Shown: in pieces, positions 22,468-36,520 of the stretch
Position numbering within the stretch: position 1 is the stretch's first letter
Layout: every line of letters starts with the position of its first letter
Assembly (NCBI GenBank): GCA_028023455.1
Contig: JAQFVV010013389.1
Span: 64,001 to 128,000, forward strand
Origin: Epiperipatus broadwayi
Taxonomy: Eukaryota > Onychophora > Udeonychophora > Euonychophora > Peripatidae
DNA length: 64,000 nucleotides
Reading direction: 5' to 3'
Notes under the pieces: model-generated
Databases searched by the model: none
What the model was told of the DNA's origin: nothing
The model's input: only the letters and a program-made list of their open reading frames with translations
Translations under genes and position numbers: made by a program

Positions 22468-23464
22468 GTAAGAATTAAATTTATACTTTGATTTATTTTT
22501 CAACAAAAATTAATTTATTTCATTTTATTAATTTTGTATTTAAATATGCTGCTATTAAAATGTAATAAATTAAAGCCAATATTAATAATATATATTTGAA
22601 AAACAACCTTGAAAATATTAAATCCAAAATATTATAATTCTAGTAGCAAAGTTTAACTGCTACATAATCAGATTTGAAGAATAACGTGTGTATGCACCTG
22701 CACATGCTTAAGAAAAAGTAAATATGCACTTTATTCAACAACATGTTAGTCACCAGCTAGTTATAATATTTGGCCAGTTTACTTACAATATGTTTTTTGG
22801 AAAACATTTTCTTTGCAATATGTTGTGGAAACTAATTTACAGATTATATTATGATCTGATACATAAATGAAAGAGAGAAAAAAATTTTTTTTCCTTTTTT
22901 TATTTACACAAGTTGGAAAAAAAATTTGTTGCCAACATTTAAATTTTAAATGATAAGTTTTTAAATATCAATTGCAAAGGTTTATTATCATTTTTAGATT
23001 TCCTGTGAAATTTACTATAAAAATATAGTTAATATTATTTAAAATTCCCATAAAAAAAGTCAAATACAAAAGGTGTAAAATGCTTCAAATTTTTATAAAT
23101 TACACAATTCAAAGTGCACGCATAAAAACAAATTTTATTTTTTTCTTTGCAGTGCAATTTATCATTAGGTTTCTCACATATTACAAAGTAAATATTTAAT
23201 AATATAATCCAATGCATACACTATTTTTTCTTTTAATTTTTTTAGGCAGTTTATGTATTTATCACTCAATTTCAACAAGTTTTTTATTATTGAAATATTT
23301 TTTTTCATGCAGCTTTGTAATATAATTAATTTGAGTTTCTGTCAGACTTGTTATAGTTACAATATATAAATAAAGTCTTATTTGAGTTATAGCATGTATT
23401 ATTTTATTTTAACATTAAACATGAAATTATTCATGAAAATATTCAATATAATATGTATATTATA
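22468..23464. other. IFT172 intron, no element recognised
   Basis: AT-rich sequence without coding traces. Confidence 0.4.
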
Positions 23465-25690
23465 ACAGTACAAAAAAAATAAGGGTATTAATCAGGGAGA
23501 ATCTGAGTTACAATGTACTGCAATTGATAACCATTTGTAACAATGCACCATATTAGGGCTCAATTATGAAATGTGAAACCATTGTTATTCCCAAATAAAA
23601 TATCAAATTAAATATAAAAGGAAAAAGCATGAGAGATTAGCACAGAACTAAGTGTAAGTTCACTAGCATTACACATTAATCATGAATGATCACCAAGAAA
23701 AATAAATCAACAGTGAATCTTGTGACTATTTGGAAGTGATCCAAATTAGGCCAGGTTAATTATTCACCCACTGTCAAACCTAGGGCAGGAATACAAATAA
23801 TAATTATCTGGATGCACATACTTAGGTGATACTTCATCATAATACAACAATAAGTCAAATAATACTGAGATACTAAAAACATTCTGACTATTATTAATGT
23901 TCTGGATACTTAGTACCTTTAATAAACTGGCCAACTATAAACAAAATTTCTAAAGAAGTAATAAATAAAATGAAATGTAGTGCATGGACTTTAAAGGATA
24001 TCACTTTTGTGCCAACTAGGATCATCATCATCTGCATGACCATAAGTCTAAACATGCACAAATCTAGCACAGGAAGCAAGAACTCTATAAATTATTACTG
24101 ATAGCAAGAGATATATAAATAAAGCAGCTTATTATAAATCACTTCAAATAATTCCTAGGTTTACTCTATTAGAAGTAAATATTTTTATTGGGATCATTTA
24201 AAAACATACTTGAACATTAAACTGTCATGAAATAAAGTCAGACATTGCAATTTTTGAAACAGCAATTAAACAGAATAAAGAAATTAAGACTAAAAAATAT
24301 TTTTAAACAAAAAAATGACATGATAGTATGAAATTTTAAACATTCATTTCATCAAAAAATATATTTTTATAATTAAAATTAGTTGATTTCTATCCATAAA
24401 TTTACTTTTAATTATTAAGTTATTTCATTAAAATAACTAAGATTTAGAAAAACAACATTTTCAAAATCAAAGATAACAACCTTCGATTTAGCTTAATTAA
24501 TCTATTGTTAAGTTTTTGGGGTGGAAAAATAATGTTTCACTAAAAAAAAGTTTAAAAATAAATAAATTTTCTAAAACAAAACTTATAATTTTTAAATGAA
24601 AATTGAATGGATTAAAATAATGAATATGTTTCTCAATTTGAAAACATTAACTTGATGAAAATATTTGAAATGATTAATTCTTACAAAAAAAAATCTTTTT
24701 TTTTATTATGCATGAAAATTTAATGTGTACACACAAAAAAAAATATCAACCATGGTTTTATACTTTTCTTTGTGGACTCCTTCCCAATTATAATTTCCAG
24801 TTGTCTAGCTTTAGATGAATTTAGCACATGTTTTCATTGTAGAAAACATTTTTATGACAATTCCTAGGATGCTAAAAGCTTGATTAAAACTGCTTCTTTC
24901 TTCTTTATCCGCTGGCTTGACTTGGCTGCATTTTTTTCAATAGTTCAGTTATGAATATTCTTCTCAGATATTTGGGTCTTTTCATTTATTCACATCTCCA
25001 TTATTTTTTTTCTAGAACAATCTTCCTACAAATCAATCACAGTCAGTCTCCAACATGATAGTTTTTATAACAGCCAATTAGATATTTTTTTATAAATACA
25101 ATTGTTTAATTATTTCATTTCTTAATCATAGACATTGAAAAATTCTTGACATTCTAATTAAAAAAAATTTGTTGCAAAAGGAAAAACAAGATAATCAGTT
25201 AATTACACCGATTTGATTTTCTGTAATGAAGAGAGATAAAGAGAAAAGAACAAGTCTAATTAGAAATAAAATGTACCAAAGTATTAAAATCCTTTTTTTT
25301 TTTAAAAAAAAAAAAAACTCTTAAACATAAAACTTCTATCTTTTAAAAGATTAAAATTAATATTTATTAAATAATTTACAAAAAAGAGAAAATTATATTT
25401 CTCTTAGTATATTTTTATAATTTAAATTAAAACAATTAATTATAACTACCGAAGAGAGAGAAAAAAACTTTGCATTTTTTTATAGTTTTCTCCCTCTTCT
25501 ACAATCATTTATAACTTATTAAAATATTCCTATACTAAAATCATATTATTTAACAAATATAATGTTTGGGAATTTTCATACTATTATTTTAGGATTTAAA
25601 ATATTTAGTTAAATGTAGACCTATTATTAAAAAATATGCATGGAAGAATTAAATACTATTATCCCTAATAATTAAAGAACCCTAAACTAA
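23465..25690 (-). repeat. Large dispersed repeat, copy 1 (inverted relative to 33.85-36.5 kb)
   Basis: The reverse complement of this block follows 33850-36460 closely. It begins with TTAATTATTAGGGATAATAG (matching 33.86 kb) and passes GAGAAAACT..CTCTCTTCGGTAGTTATAATTAATTG (34.05-34.12 kb), TAATGAAGAGATA../ACAGAAAATCAAATC (34.3 kb), ATCAAGCTTTTAGCAT (34.78 kb) and TTATAATTGGGAAGGA (35.12 kb). It reaches CATTGTAACTCAGATTCT (36.39 kb). No protein or terminal structure was recognised. The family is unknown. Confidence 0.78.
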
Positions 25691-27229
25691 ATCCAAGAGA
25701 CATGCTGCCAACTTATCTAATTATTTTTAATGCAGCTATTTATCCAACTGGTTACAGTATATATTATTGATAAGGTGTATAATTATCAAATCATATAATA
25801 AAATCTTCCATAAGAACAGCATAAATAGAGTCTTACAAATATTATTTTGCAAAGAAAAAATCTCTTTTGCTAGTCACTAGATGTTATATATAATATTAAA
25901 TTCAGATATCAACTTGCAAGAATGACATTAATTGTACTTCAAATATTCACAACAATAATGTACTTTTAGCATTATTTTATTACCCAAGGCAGTGTCATGA
26001 AATTTTAATAATCTTGCGAAAGACCAAATCATTTATTAGATGTAAATAAACAATAAATTATGGAAAACTATTGGTAATAATTTTCATTTACATTTGACTA
26101 TGTTATTTCCTTTGTATTTAATTAGTGATTTAGTCTCTCCCAAAATTATTGAAAATGGTTATGTAATGACTTAGCCTTGAAATAAAGTACCGCCAAAATT
26201 ATGTTGTTATTGTGAATATTTGGAAAAAAAAATTTCATTCTTGCATGTTGTTAATAACTGAATTTGTTATAACTTATAGTATCTAGTAATCAGTAGAAGA
26301 GAGTTTCTTTTGTTGACAAATAAATAATGATTTAGGCATTAACATTTGTGAATATTTTATCATGCTGATTTTATGTAAGATTTTTTTATATGTCCCGGTA
26401 GCAATTTTCTGTTGTTTTTGAGTATAACTTATTATTTACTTGAATAATTTATATATTATAACACTTGGATGGGAGAAGGGTTATTGGAAATGAGCAAGGA
26501 TAGATATTAAAAGAGACTAAGCAAAATTTAGAAATTTCTTGTCATTTGTAACAGTATGGAAAGATAGAGATCCTTAAATGACAATAAATAATGGAGCCAC
26601 ATTATTAGTAGTATGTATTATCAACATCATCACTTATGATGGTGATCAAACTAAATTCTCATAAAATCTAAATAAGTATTAGCTAAGTTTTTTATAAAGT
26701 ATTGGGGTCATTTCCTAATCATTATTGCTCTTCAAAAGAAATTAAACCAGTATTGAGAAAGGATGCCGAGGGATTTTTATTTATTTCAATCTACAAAGAT
26801 CTTGTACACTACCGCTTTAGTTCAGAGAATTATTCTGCAGATCCAAGTTTGGATTCTCATTTTTTATTAAATTTTCACTATTTAGCATGGATTTCTAACT
26901 CATGAAGACAAAGACTTTAAATGTGATGTTCCATAAAACTATTAAGCAATGCATGGCTGAGAATTAAATGAAAATAGGCCATAGTTTAAATTGAACTGTT
27001 CTATTAAGTTAACATATAACAACAATCAACCCTTTCATTGCAATCAAAATTACAAAATAAATGGAAATTGAAACAGGATATCAAACAAGTGTTTTATGAA
27101 TATATTAAAATATTTTTATTCTCCCTTTTAAATATGGGATTATACTTATGCTTTGTATTCACATGTAACAAATTAAATAAATAAAAAGATTTTTACTACA
27201 AATAGAATACAGCAATTTATTTATATTTT
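25691..27229. other. IFT172 intron, no element recognised
   Basis: AT-rich. A slightly less AT-rich stretch at about 26700-26900 has no identifiable content. Confidence 0.4.
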
Positions 27230-28020
27230 AGTTTATAACAATTTTGAGTTCATAACACATATAAGAAATTATATACATAATCGTGTGTCCGATTTCCCCA
27301 CTTAAAGTTCTATTCTAAGATGGCCGGTTTGCCAAAACCTCTTCTTAAAGTCTATTAATATTTTAATTATTCCGTATTCTAAAATTAGCCATTTTAGGCA
27401 TACAAAAATAATAATAAGATCGAGAAGATCTGTAATTACCTATACGGATCTTGGAACCTTCAGACTCCGCTAGTTCTGGGTTATACCTCCATTGTTCGTA
27501 TATCTCTTTCTCTATATAAAGATTCCCACTCCGGTCACACAGCAAGCTGGAAATTTTTTTGTATTTTTAAAATTACCCGGCTTCGCTTTCTTTTTCTCCT
27601 TTGTTCTGCTTTCGCTTGATCCTTATCAGTCCTTTTAATTAATTAATTGTACTTTTGTTTTTAATTAGAAATCATTACTTTACTTCAGTTAGTAAATCCT
27701 TATTTTAGACTTTAATTAGTGAATGTTTGATTTAGATTTTAATTAATGAATGTTATCATATAAAACAATCTATCTTATTTCCGTATTTTAATCAAAACCC
27801 CCATAACGTTTTTTACTTGTATTTTTAAAAACTGCCTTTTTATTTTTACTTCTGGAGTACACTATTATTATTATTATTCCAAATACTATAACTTAACTAA
27901 TGTCATTTTCAAAACTATACAAGGTCAATGGTTCTTCTTTAACATTTTATAAACCTTAAATTCTAATACTAAACAATAAAATCTATATTTTCCTCTTTCA
28001 TATACATTTTAACACACGGG
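27230..28020 (-). repeat. Possible diverged solo LTR related to the Gypsy LTRs
   Basis: At 27395-27435 the block AGGCATACAAAAATAATAAT followed by AAGATCGAGAAGATCTGT resembles 6125-6160 in the Gypsy 3' LTR (AGGCATACTAAAAACATAAT, AAGATCAGGACGATCTGT). Both are followed by a GATC..GG segment and a T-rich part. I could not find matching termini or flanking duplications, so the bounds are rough. Confidence 0.4.
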
Positions 28021-29984
28021 AAAGGTGGCATTTGCAAAATTTTCATATAGTATAAAAAGTATAATAAGAAAGGTATAAAATAAGAGAGAGAAGTTAATGT
28101 TAACAGAATTAAATTATGATTTGTTTCTTTCTTAAGATCTTACACAATTGAATGAATAAAATTTACGAACAGTAATATTTATTAAATATGCACATATAGA
28201 TAACTTGAACTTTCAAGGAACCTCTTTGTAAACAAATATTAATGTAAATGTTCTTTTACTCTGGAGTATGATAATTTTTATCAGGTTTAGCAGACATAAT
28301 CTGGGGTTTCCTTGATTTGTAATTTCAAGTACAATTAACAAATAGTTTCTTTCAATTTTTTTGAAAGGTGATGATGAATTTACATGTTTACAACAATTTC
28401 ATTTTCAATGTGTTATGCAACATTCTGGCATCTAGGTATAACAATTTCTGAGTTAGGTCAACTTATTTTAATATGGTGAAAGGCATCATGCTCTACATCA
28501 CCTCATGCTGTGGTTGGAATAAACAGCTCTTCTACTAGATGTTACGTTAAATATTTACAACAAAGCAGATACACTTTTAACTAAGTCAGACATATAGACT
28601 AAGCTAAAGCTATAAATTTTATTTGGTCATACTATTCATATTAATAACTAGCTGTACTGGCTTAACACATAGTCAAGTTCATTGCATGAAATAGCCAGTA
28701 AATGATAGGAGAGTTTTACTTCTTATATGATGTTTTGGAGTATCTTGAGGCTCTACTTTCAAAATAAATTGCCATGATTTCTTTTTTGGTTTCTTATAAT
28801 GGTGCAACCTATACTTATTTTTCTGTCCAAGTAAATTTACAGTTTTATATTGTCTTAAATATTTTTGCAAAACATCTTCCCTTATATGTTAATCATATTA
28901 TCTGCTCAGAATCTTTTGAAATATAAACTTTTAGTATATTGATAACTTTATTTATTAAAAAAAAAATATTATTTTTTAATTTCTAGTTTATTCTGAAACA
29001 ATTTTAATGATTTGGCAAATTAATGCTTCAGAATAAAATTTGATTATTACACCTACTGTAATTATAATAATATATGCTTGTAATTTATAGTAAACTCAAT
29101 TATCTTTAATAAATTATTTTTAAAGAAAATCATAAATCATTATTAATACAATAAGTCTAAAACCTCTAATCCTACATATCTTACAGTTTGGATTGATAAA
29201 TTTTAGCTCAGCGAATTGAGGCTATTAGTATTATTTATTTGCAAGGACTCTCCCTTTTGCCTTTTATCAGAAGAATTGATTATTTAATGTAAATCGCCTC
29301 GCGAAAGTATTACAATAAGTTGATTTTAACATTTCATTATTTTGTTTTATTTTATTGAAATAAATGACAATTTAAACTTTACCAAAATAAATGTGTTTGG
29401 TTACACATACTTCTTATTAATTAATTAAGCACCTGTTATATTTCTCTATCCCTTTATTTCTTTAACTGTGTGAAAGAATATTGATATATTTATTCAAAAT
29501 GGCATTAATTTTCTGTTTATTACTATTTTTCAACATAAATCAACCTGCACATATTTATCTGTTCTGTGGCCCAATTCATAGTCATTATTGTGTATATCTG
29601 TTATGGCATTAATTAGTCTAAGGCATGTTTAGTGATGAGCATCATAATGATGGCAGAGATAATATTAATTACTTTTGGAAAATCTATTGTGTGTGTATTT
29701 ATATGTAAATAAGTAGGTTGATAGGTAGATAGATAAATGTGTGGGTAGATTAGTTATTTTTATACATTCCAATGTGCTCAATGGATATTGTTTTGATTCT
29801 CAAAGAGCTAAAATCATTTGTACTGATTGAAGTGAGAGAAAAAAGTATGATACATCACCAGTGCAATTAGTGTTATGAATAAATGAATAAAATATGCAGT
29901 GGAGTGTCTACTTAGAACATATAGGGGTAAAACATATATATATATTGTAACACTGGAAATCAGGAATTTACCTGGTGTGATAAA
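28021..29984. other. IFT172 intron, no element recognised
   Basis: AT-rich, with a T(A/G)-rich run near 29700-29760. Open stretches are short and unlike known proteins. Confidence 0.4.
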
Positions 29985-30450
29985 ATATCATCGTCATCTA
30001 CTCCAAATCAACAAAATATAAAATATTAAATATAAATTTAATATATAAAAGTAATATAAAGTAATGAGCATGAGATCATTCTGAGAGATCAGCCCAGCTA
30101 ATTATATTAATATAATTAACTATAAGTTCATCAGTATTACACAAAAGTAATCATCATGAATAATCAAAAATAAAATGAACAGTCAATCTTGTGGATTTAA
30201 AATGGGACTATTATAGACCAGGCTAATCATTTAGCCTTTGCCAGCTTGAGGCAGATTATTTAAACATGAATTTGGATGCACAAACTTAAGTGCTAATTCA
30301 TAAGAATATATAACAATAATGCTGGGATATTAAAATATGCTGATCATCATCATCAATACTCTGGCCACTTAGTATCATTAATGCGCTGGCCAACTATAAA
30401 CTTAATTTCTAAATAAAATATTAAACTAAATAAAATGTAATTCATGGAAC
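29985..30450 (-). repeat. Large dispersed repeat, copy 3 (fragment)
   Basis: It aligns with 23560-23990 in the same orientation. Shared blocks include AACTATAAGTTCATCAGTATTACAC-like sequence, AATCATCATGAATAATCA, CAGTCAATCTTGTGGA, GACCAGGCTAATCA, and CTGGCCACTTAGTATCATTAAT-like text with TGGCCAACTATAAAC. Only about 450 bp remain. Confidence 0.72.
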
Positions 30451-32635
30451 AACAAAAAAATGAAATTAAGGTCTACAGAATATGGCTATTCATATATAAA
30501 TTAAATCTTCTGATTTTGATTAATGTACAAAAAAATGTTATCATATTGTGATTTAATAATTAAAAAATGATTAATTTTGATTTACAAATAACTTGTAATG
30601 GGTTTACATAAAATACATCTATATATCAATCCACAGATGTGTGGTATACTAATTTATGAACATATTTGAATTTTCATAAACCTACAAATGAAATCCATTT
30701 TTTACAGTATATAATTAATGATTGCTTTAGCATATATGTGTGTGCTGAAAGTAGACATAAAATTCCTAAAACTTTCGATACTGTTCTATTAACTAAACAC
30801 AGAAATATAAAGTTACCGGGCCACCGGCATAAAAATTAATTTTTAATATCTTTATATATTAATGTATGCTAGCATATCTACAAAATCAGCAAGTTTGTTG
30901 ATGGTTTTTTTTAGTTGATGACGTGGAATATATGTATATAAATGAGAAGTTGGATGATAGAAATTAAAATAAGTTCAAAACAATTTTTTCTTCAAATTTT
31001 ACTCTCATCTTGCTATGTAAGGCAGAACTTATTTGTAAATAAATTAGGCAAGTTATATTTATATATCTATGCTTAATCAAACCAGATATGTATTAATTAA
31101 TTACACATTAGAAGGCCAATAGTTATATACACGTCTGCTAATTTAATCTTTGGAATAGAGAGGTATCGTGCGATCTTTTTTATACATGTAGATATTCAAT
31201 AAGAATCAGATTTATGTACATAAATAGTTCAATGATGAGAGCTATTAATAATTACTCATGCTAAGAATAAAAGCTGTCAAAACAAGTCTCATTTCGAAGA
31301 GAACACTTTCACCATCAGGAATGGGACTTGCATTAGAACTGCAAGGTGGTTTTGGACATCTCTAGTCTCATTGTTTTCCACACACATTTTTTGGCATGTA
31401 TGAGTATATTGCTATCCTATAAAAATGCCACCGCACCAGTTTCAGTTGATTGGAGTTGGCATAATTTGAACAGCTTGATTTTGCAGTCAGCCATTCTATT
31501 TATTGCGGACGTGTTCTCGCACAAACATGAGCTGGTCGAAATCTTGCTTGGACATATTCCTTCTGAATTTTTTGAAGGTTCCATGTTGAGTAGGAAAGCA
31601 TAGTGATGGGTTTACAATTGTTATGAAGTAATAGTAGGTCAGATGACTTGTAATCTAATTACTTTGACATGCATAAACAGCCTCTTTCTGTGCTTTTCAC
31701 GTAGAAATAAGGCCAACAGTGGCAGCCACATAAACAGCATATTTATATGTTTTTGCATATAAATAACACCATCAAGTGGCTGACACAAGCTAATAGAATA
31801 GTTTTGTTTCTTTTTTCTTTTTTTTTTTTTGTTTAAAAAAAACAATATTAAGTTAATAGAATAGTTGTTTTTTCTCTTTTTTTTTGTTTAAAAAAAGCAA
31901 TATTAATCTTTGACAGGTTACTGTTGATTATTTATAAATATCTTCAAAAAAATATTCCAGCAAATTTCTTTGTTTTCCAATCTAGAAATACTTTTGGAGT
32001 TTATGAATCAATTCTTTACTTTTAGATTTTTAATTCAGGCAAAAATTATTTACTTGTACTTTTAAATTATAGAAATGTTTTAAAATAATATTTTTCTCTC
32101 TATATATACCACTATTCACCAGCTATGCTTCAAATATATACATTTATTTGTGCTTCTCTGCATACAGATAAATCAGCATACATATAAACTAATTCTTCAG
32201 CAAACTCAGGGATTCTTTTGGTGAAAGGATCTCTTAAAACGGTAGACTAGCTTATATCATCATCACAAAGGTATAATTCAGGTAACTGTTGATATTCAGT
32301 CAGCTTTATTTAGTCTAGGATTGGATAGACATTAGGCAAGTTAACTTTTTTTGCCTACATTAAAGCTATGTAACATTGGAAGTTGACCCCTTTCTTCCAT
32401 GTGAATTCAAACCCCAATGTAGTGAACTATGAAGCAGCTGTTGGAGTTTCCCTCTTTACCTTCAGTTATATTTTCATGGTAGTTTCTATCATAATATGTT
32501 CATCTCTTGGGACTCTTTAACTACTTAAGAACTACCCTCTTTGATATGACAGGGTGTGGGAAAAATACATCAATCAAAAATGTTTTTTCCTATCTTGATA
32601 GAAAAAAGCCAATGAGTCCTCAATTCACTTTAATT
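30451..32635. other. IFT172 intron, no element recognised
   Basis: Mostly AT-rich. A more GC-balanced part at 31260-31760 (including an 85-codon open stretch at 31346-31603) has no identifiable protein. At about 31795-31920 a 65-bp unit starting CTAATAGAATAGTT is tandemly duplicated with T-run length differences. Confidence 0.45.
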
Positions 32636-32639
32636 CTTT

Positions 32640-32865
32640 GAAAAAACTACTGTGGAATTTTTAACAAAATGTTATACAAGCATTATTTAAAATGAGATTT
32701 CTAAAATAGATAGAATTTTATCAAAATATGTTATACCTGCATTACTTAAAAAAAAGATTTGTAAAATAAATAATGGAATTCTATCAAAATATCTTAAACA
32801 AGTTTTATTTTAAAATAAAGATTTCTAAAATACATAGTGGAATTTTATAAAAATAAAAATATGTT
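32640..32865 (+). repeat. Imperfect tandem repeat, about 65-70 bp unit, three copies
   Basis: Each unit holds a (T)GGAATTTTA-like start, CAAAATATGTTATAC-like middle and AAAAGATTTCTAAAAT-like end. Copies start at about 32650, 32710 and 32775, with a partial fourth near 32840. Confidence 0.7.
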
Positions 32866-33129
32866 TTTTCTAATTTACAAAATCAGAATTAATAAAATAT
32901 TGACCTTTTTTAAAATGCTTAATTTATAATAAAAGATTTAAATTCAAAATTATTTAATCTGTACTGTTATTCCAGTATAATGTAGAAATATGTACAAAAA
33001 ATGACTATTTTTACTTTCCCTTTCAACTTTATATCTATATGTATACATACACTACTATGTTGTTGTATGTCATGAAAGCCATAACGGTTTCAATATATTC
33101 AAATTTATCAAAAGTGATTTTGGCACAGT

Positions 33130-33850
33130 AGATCACATTTAAGTATTGAAAGAAGTTTATAGAAAGAATCAATGAATATGAATTTTCATTATACTTTAGA
33201 TTTTTAGATTATGAAAAGGCATTTGATTTTATAAGTATTTCTACAATAATTAAAATATTGGTTCATAAAGATATAGACTTGAGATTCTGTCACATTCTGA
33301 AGAATATTCATCAAAATGCAACAGCATTGCTTAAATTGCATAGTAATACTAAGAAGATTAACATTGAGAAGGATATATGACAGGATGATTCTCTAACTCT
33401 TAAGCCTTTTATAGCAGTTTTACAAGATGTATTTTATGAATTAAAATCAGAAGCTAATGGAATAGCAGTAAACAGATATTATGTAAATCATTTAGATTTA
33501 TAGATTATGGCTATTTTTGTAACTATTTTAAAGCTTGAGGAAATGTAGACGTGAAAGCAACAAATGTAAAGATAAATGCTAAAAACACTGAAATAACATT
33601 TAATGGATTTTCCCAGAAAAAAAATAAAGATTGATAATGATGAATTAGAAAAAATTAGCACTACAAATACTTTAATCAGATTATTAATATAGTTAGAAAC
33701 ATAATGGATTAAATTAATCATAGAACTAAATGCAGATGGAGTGTTTTTGGTAAAAATCATTTAATATTAAAAGAAAATATATTGCAAACAATTGGTTACA
33801 TAGATGCACTAAAAATAAATAGTTAACAGCATGTTTCTCAGGTTTAAATA
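33130..33850 (+). mobile_element. RTE-like LINE, upstream half
   Basis: Pieces of a reverse transcriptase on the + strand: FLDYEKAFDFISISTIIKIL-like text at about 33200 (the D..KAFD motif A), then DLRFCHILKNIHQNATALLK. A KGV-type turn is lost (stop), followed by ALQDVF-like VLQDVFYELKSEANGIAV, then NVKINAKNTEITFNG. This is a different LINE lineage from the one at 555-3301 (endonuclease-reverse transcriptase type). It breaks off where the large repeat begins. Confidence 0.7.
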
Positions 33851-36520
33851 TAGAAGTTATTTAATTAATGGAGAAAATAATATTTAATTTTCCCATGCAT
33901 ATTTTTTTATAATCATAATGGGTCTTCAATTAACTAAATATTTTAAGTCCCAAAATGATAGTATGAGAGTTCTCAAACATTAAACTTGTTAAATAATAAT
34001 ATGATTTTAATAAGTAAATATTTTAATGAGTCATAAATGATTGTAGAAGGGAGAGAAAATTGTAAAAGATTGTAAATAAGTTTTTTAACTCTCTCTTCAG
34101 TAGTTATAATTAATTAGTTGTTTTAATTTAACTTATGAAAATGTACTAAGAGGAAATTATTTTTTGTAAATTGTTTAATAGTTATTAATGTTAACTTTAA
34201 AAGATAAATAACATCTTATTTTAATAGTATTTTTAAAAAGAAAAAAAATGTTTTAATGCTTTTGGTAAATTTTATTTATAATTTGAGTTTTTTTTTTTAT
34301 CTCTTCATTACAGAAAATCAAATCAGTGTAATTAACTAATTATCTTAGTTTTTCTTTTTGCAAGAATGTTTTTTTAATTAAAAAAGAAATACTGAGAATT
34401 TTATGATGTTAATTTAAGGTCTTGACTTGTTTTTCAATATCTATGATTAAGGAGGGAAATAACTGAACAATTGTATTTGTAAAAATTTACCTAATTGGTT
34501 ATTATAAATTTTATTAAACGCCCATTATTATATTAAGTAATAATTAGGTTACAGCCTTAGTAAATTATTACCTAATTGGTTGTTATAAAATTATTAGGTT
34601 AAAGACAGATTGTGATTCTTCTAGAAAAAAATAATAATAGATGTGAATAAGTCAAAAATCCAAGTATCTGGTAAGAAGTAGATATTCCTAACTTAGCTGT
34701 TGAAGAGCGAGCTATCAAATCTTAATCCAGATGATAAAGAAGAAAGCAGTCTTAACCAAGCTATTGCATAGAACAGAAGATTTAATCAAGCTTTTAGCAT
34801 ACTATGAGTTGAGTTATAAAATTGGTTTCTACTGTGTAAACTTTGAGCTAAATTTAGCTAAAAGCTAGACATCATCTTCCTCCATGTAATCTGCCTTTAC
34901 TGGAATAAAAATGGAGCGGTTACCTTATAAAGTAATATGCAACCTTGTCTTTAACCAAGAGAATGAGTCTGTCTTTGTTAATCTGACCTGGAAATTTTAA
35001 TGGAAAGAAATAGATGACATTTGCTATTTTTCAACTGGAATTACGTCATTCTAAGAAAAGGACAAATTAACCATGTAATGTGTAGAAGCCTTCAAGAAGA
35101 AAACAACTGAAAATTATAATTAGGAAGGACTCCATAGAAAAAAATAAAACCATGGTTAAAGGTATTTTTGTGTGCACACTATATTTTTATTAACAGTAAA
35201 AAAAAGATTTTTTTTTCTTATATAAAAGTAATATTTTTTTGTTTTTATAAAAAGTGATCATTTTGAATATTTTTATTAATGTTTTAAAATTATGAAAGAT
35301 GGGGGTTTTTTTAAAAAAATTTAATTTTTTTTTTAATTTAAATTTAATTTTTTGAAGCATGTTTTTTTTTTTTTCATTTTCTTTCCCAAAAACTTAACAA
35401 AAGGTTAATTAAACTAAATCAAAGATTGTTATCTTTGATTTGAAAATTATAGAAATCAACTGATTGGTTAATACAATATTTATGAAATATATTTTTTTGA
35501 TGAAATGAATGTTTAAAATTCTTTACTATCATGTCAATTTTTTTTATTTATTGTTAATCAATTAGTTATTAAATAATTGTTTTAAAATATTTTTTAGTCT
35601 TTATTTCTTCCAACTTCTTTTACATAAATTGCAGTGTGTGTGACTTTATTTTGTCATTTAATATTCTAGTATTTTTTTAGTGATCCCACTAAAATTATTT
35701 ATTTATAATAGAGTAAACCTAGGAATTATTTGAAGTGATTTATAAGATGCTTTATTTATTTATTCTCACTGTAATAATTTATAGATTTGTTGCTTTCTGA
35801 GCTAGATTTGCGTGCAATAATTATTTGGAATAAGGATTTATGTTTAATGTTATGGACATCCAGTTGATGATTTCATTACTTCTCTAATTCTGGATTGGCA
35901 CAAAAGATTATCCTTCAATGTCCATGTGCTACATTTCATTTTGTTTATTATTTCTTTAGAAATTTAGTTTATAGTTGGCCAGTACATTAATGGTGCTAAG
36001 TGGCAGAGCATTGACGATGGCCAGGATGTCTTTAATATCTCGGTATTATTTGACTTTTTGTTGTATTTTGATGGAGTAGCATCTAAGTATTTGCATCCAA
36101 ATAATTATTGTTTGGATAGATTTCGCCTGGTCTATAGTCGACCACTTTCAAATAGTCACAAGATTGACTATTGATTTATTTTTATTGTTGATCATTCATG
36201 ATGATGATGAATGATTATTACTTTTGTGTAATGCTGTTGAACTTATAGTTAATTCTGTTCTAATCTTTCATGCTTATTCCTTTTAATTTAATTTTATATT
36301 TTGTTTATTTGGGGATGATGAGTTTACATCTCCTCATAATTCAGCCCTAGTGTGGTGTACTGTTACAGATGGATATCCAATTGTGGGACATTGTAACCTC
36401 AGATTCTTCCCTTGTAAACCCCCTATTTCAATATAGTTGCAATTGTCACCCAATTTGTGGGACCACTAATTCCATATTGTTATAATTATTATCCCACTTG
36501 TGGGACCACTAATTTTCATA
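33850..36520 (+). repeat. Large dispersed repeat, copy 2, inserted in a LINE
   Basis: The best-bounded copy of the family also at 23465-25690 and 29985-30450. It lies between the two halves of an RTE-like LINE, so its limits are close to 33850 and 36520. It ends with two near-identical segments of CCCA..TGTGGGACCACTAATT at about 36450-36520. No reading frame of note exists, so it is probably non-autonomous. No clear terminal inverted repeats or target duplication could be identified by eye. Confidence 0.7.

Noticed and set aside
31346-31603. 85-codon open frame that might be a host exon
   Set aside because: It does not match IFT172 or any family I know, and exons 4 and 5 join without it. It was kept only as unassigned sequence.
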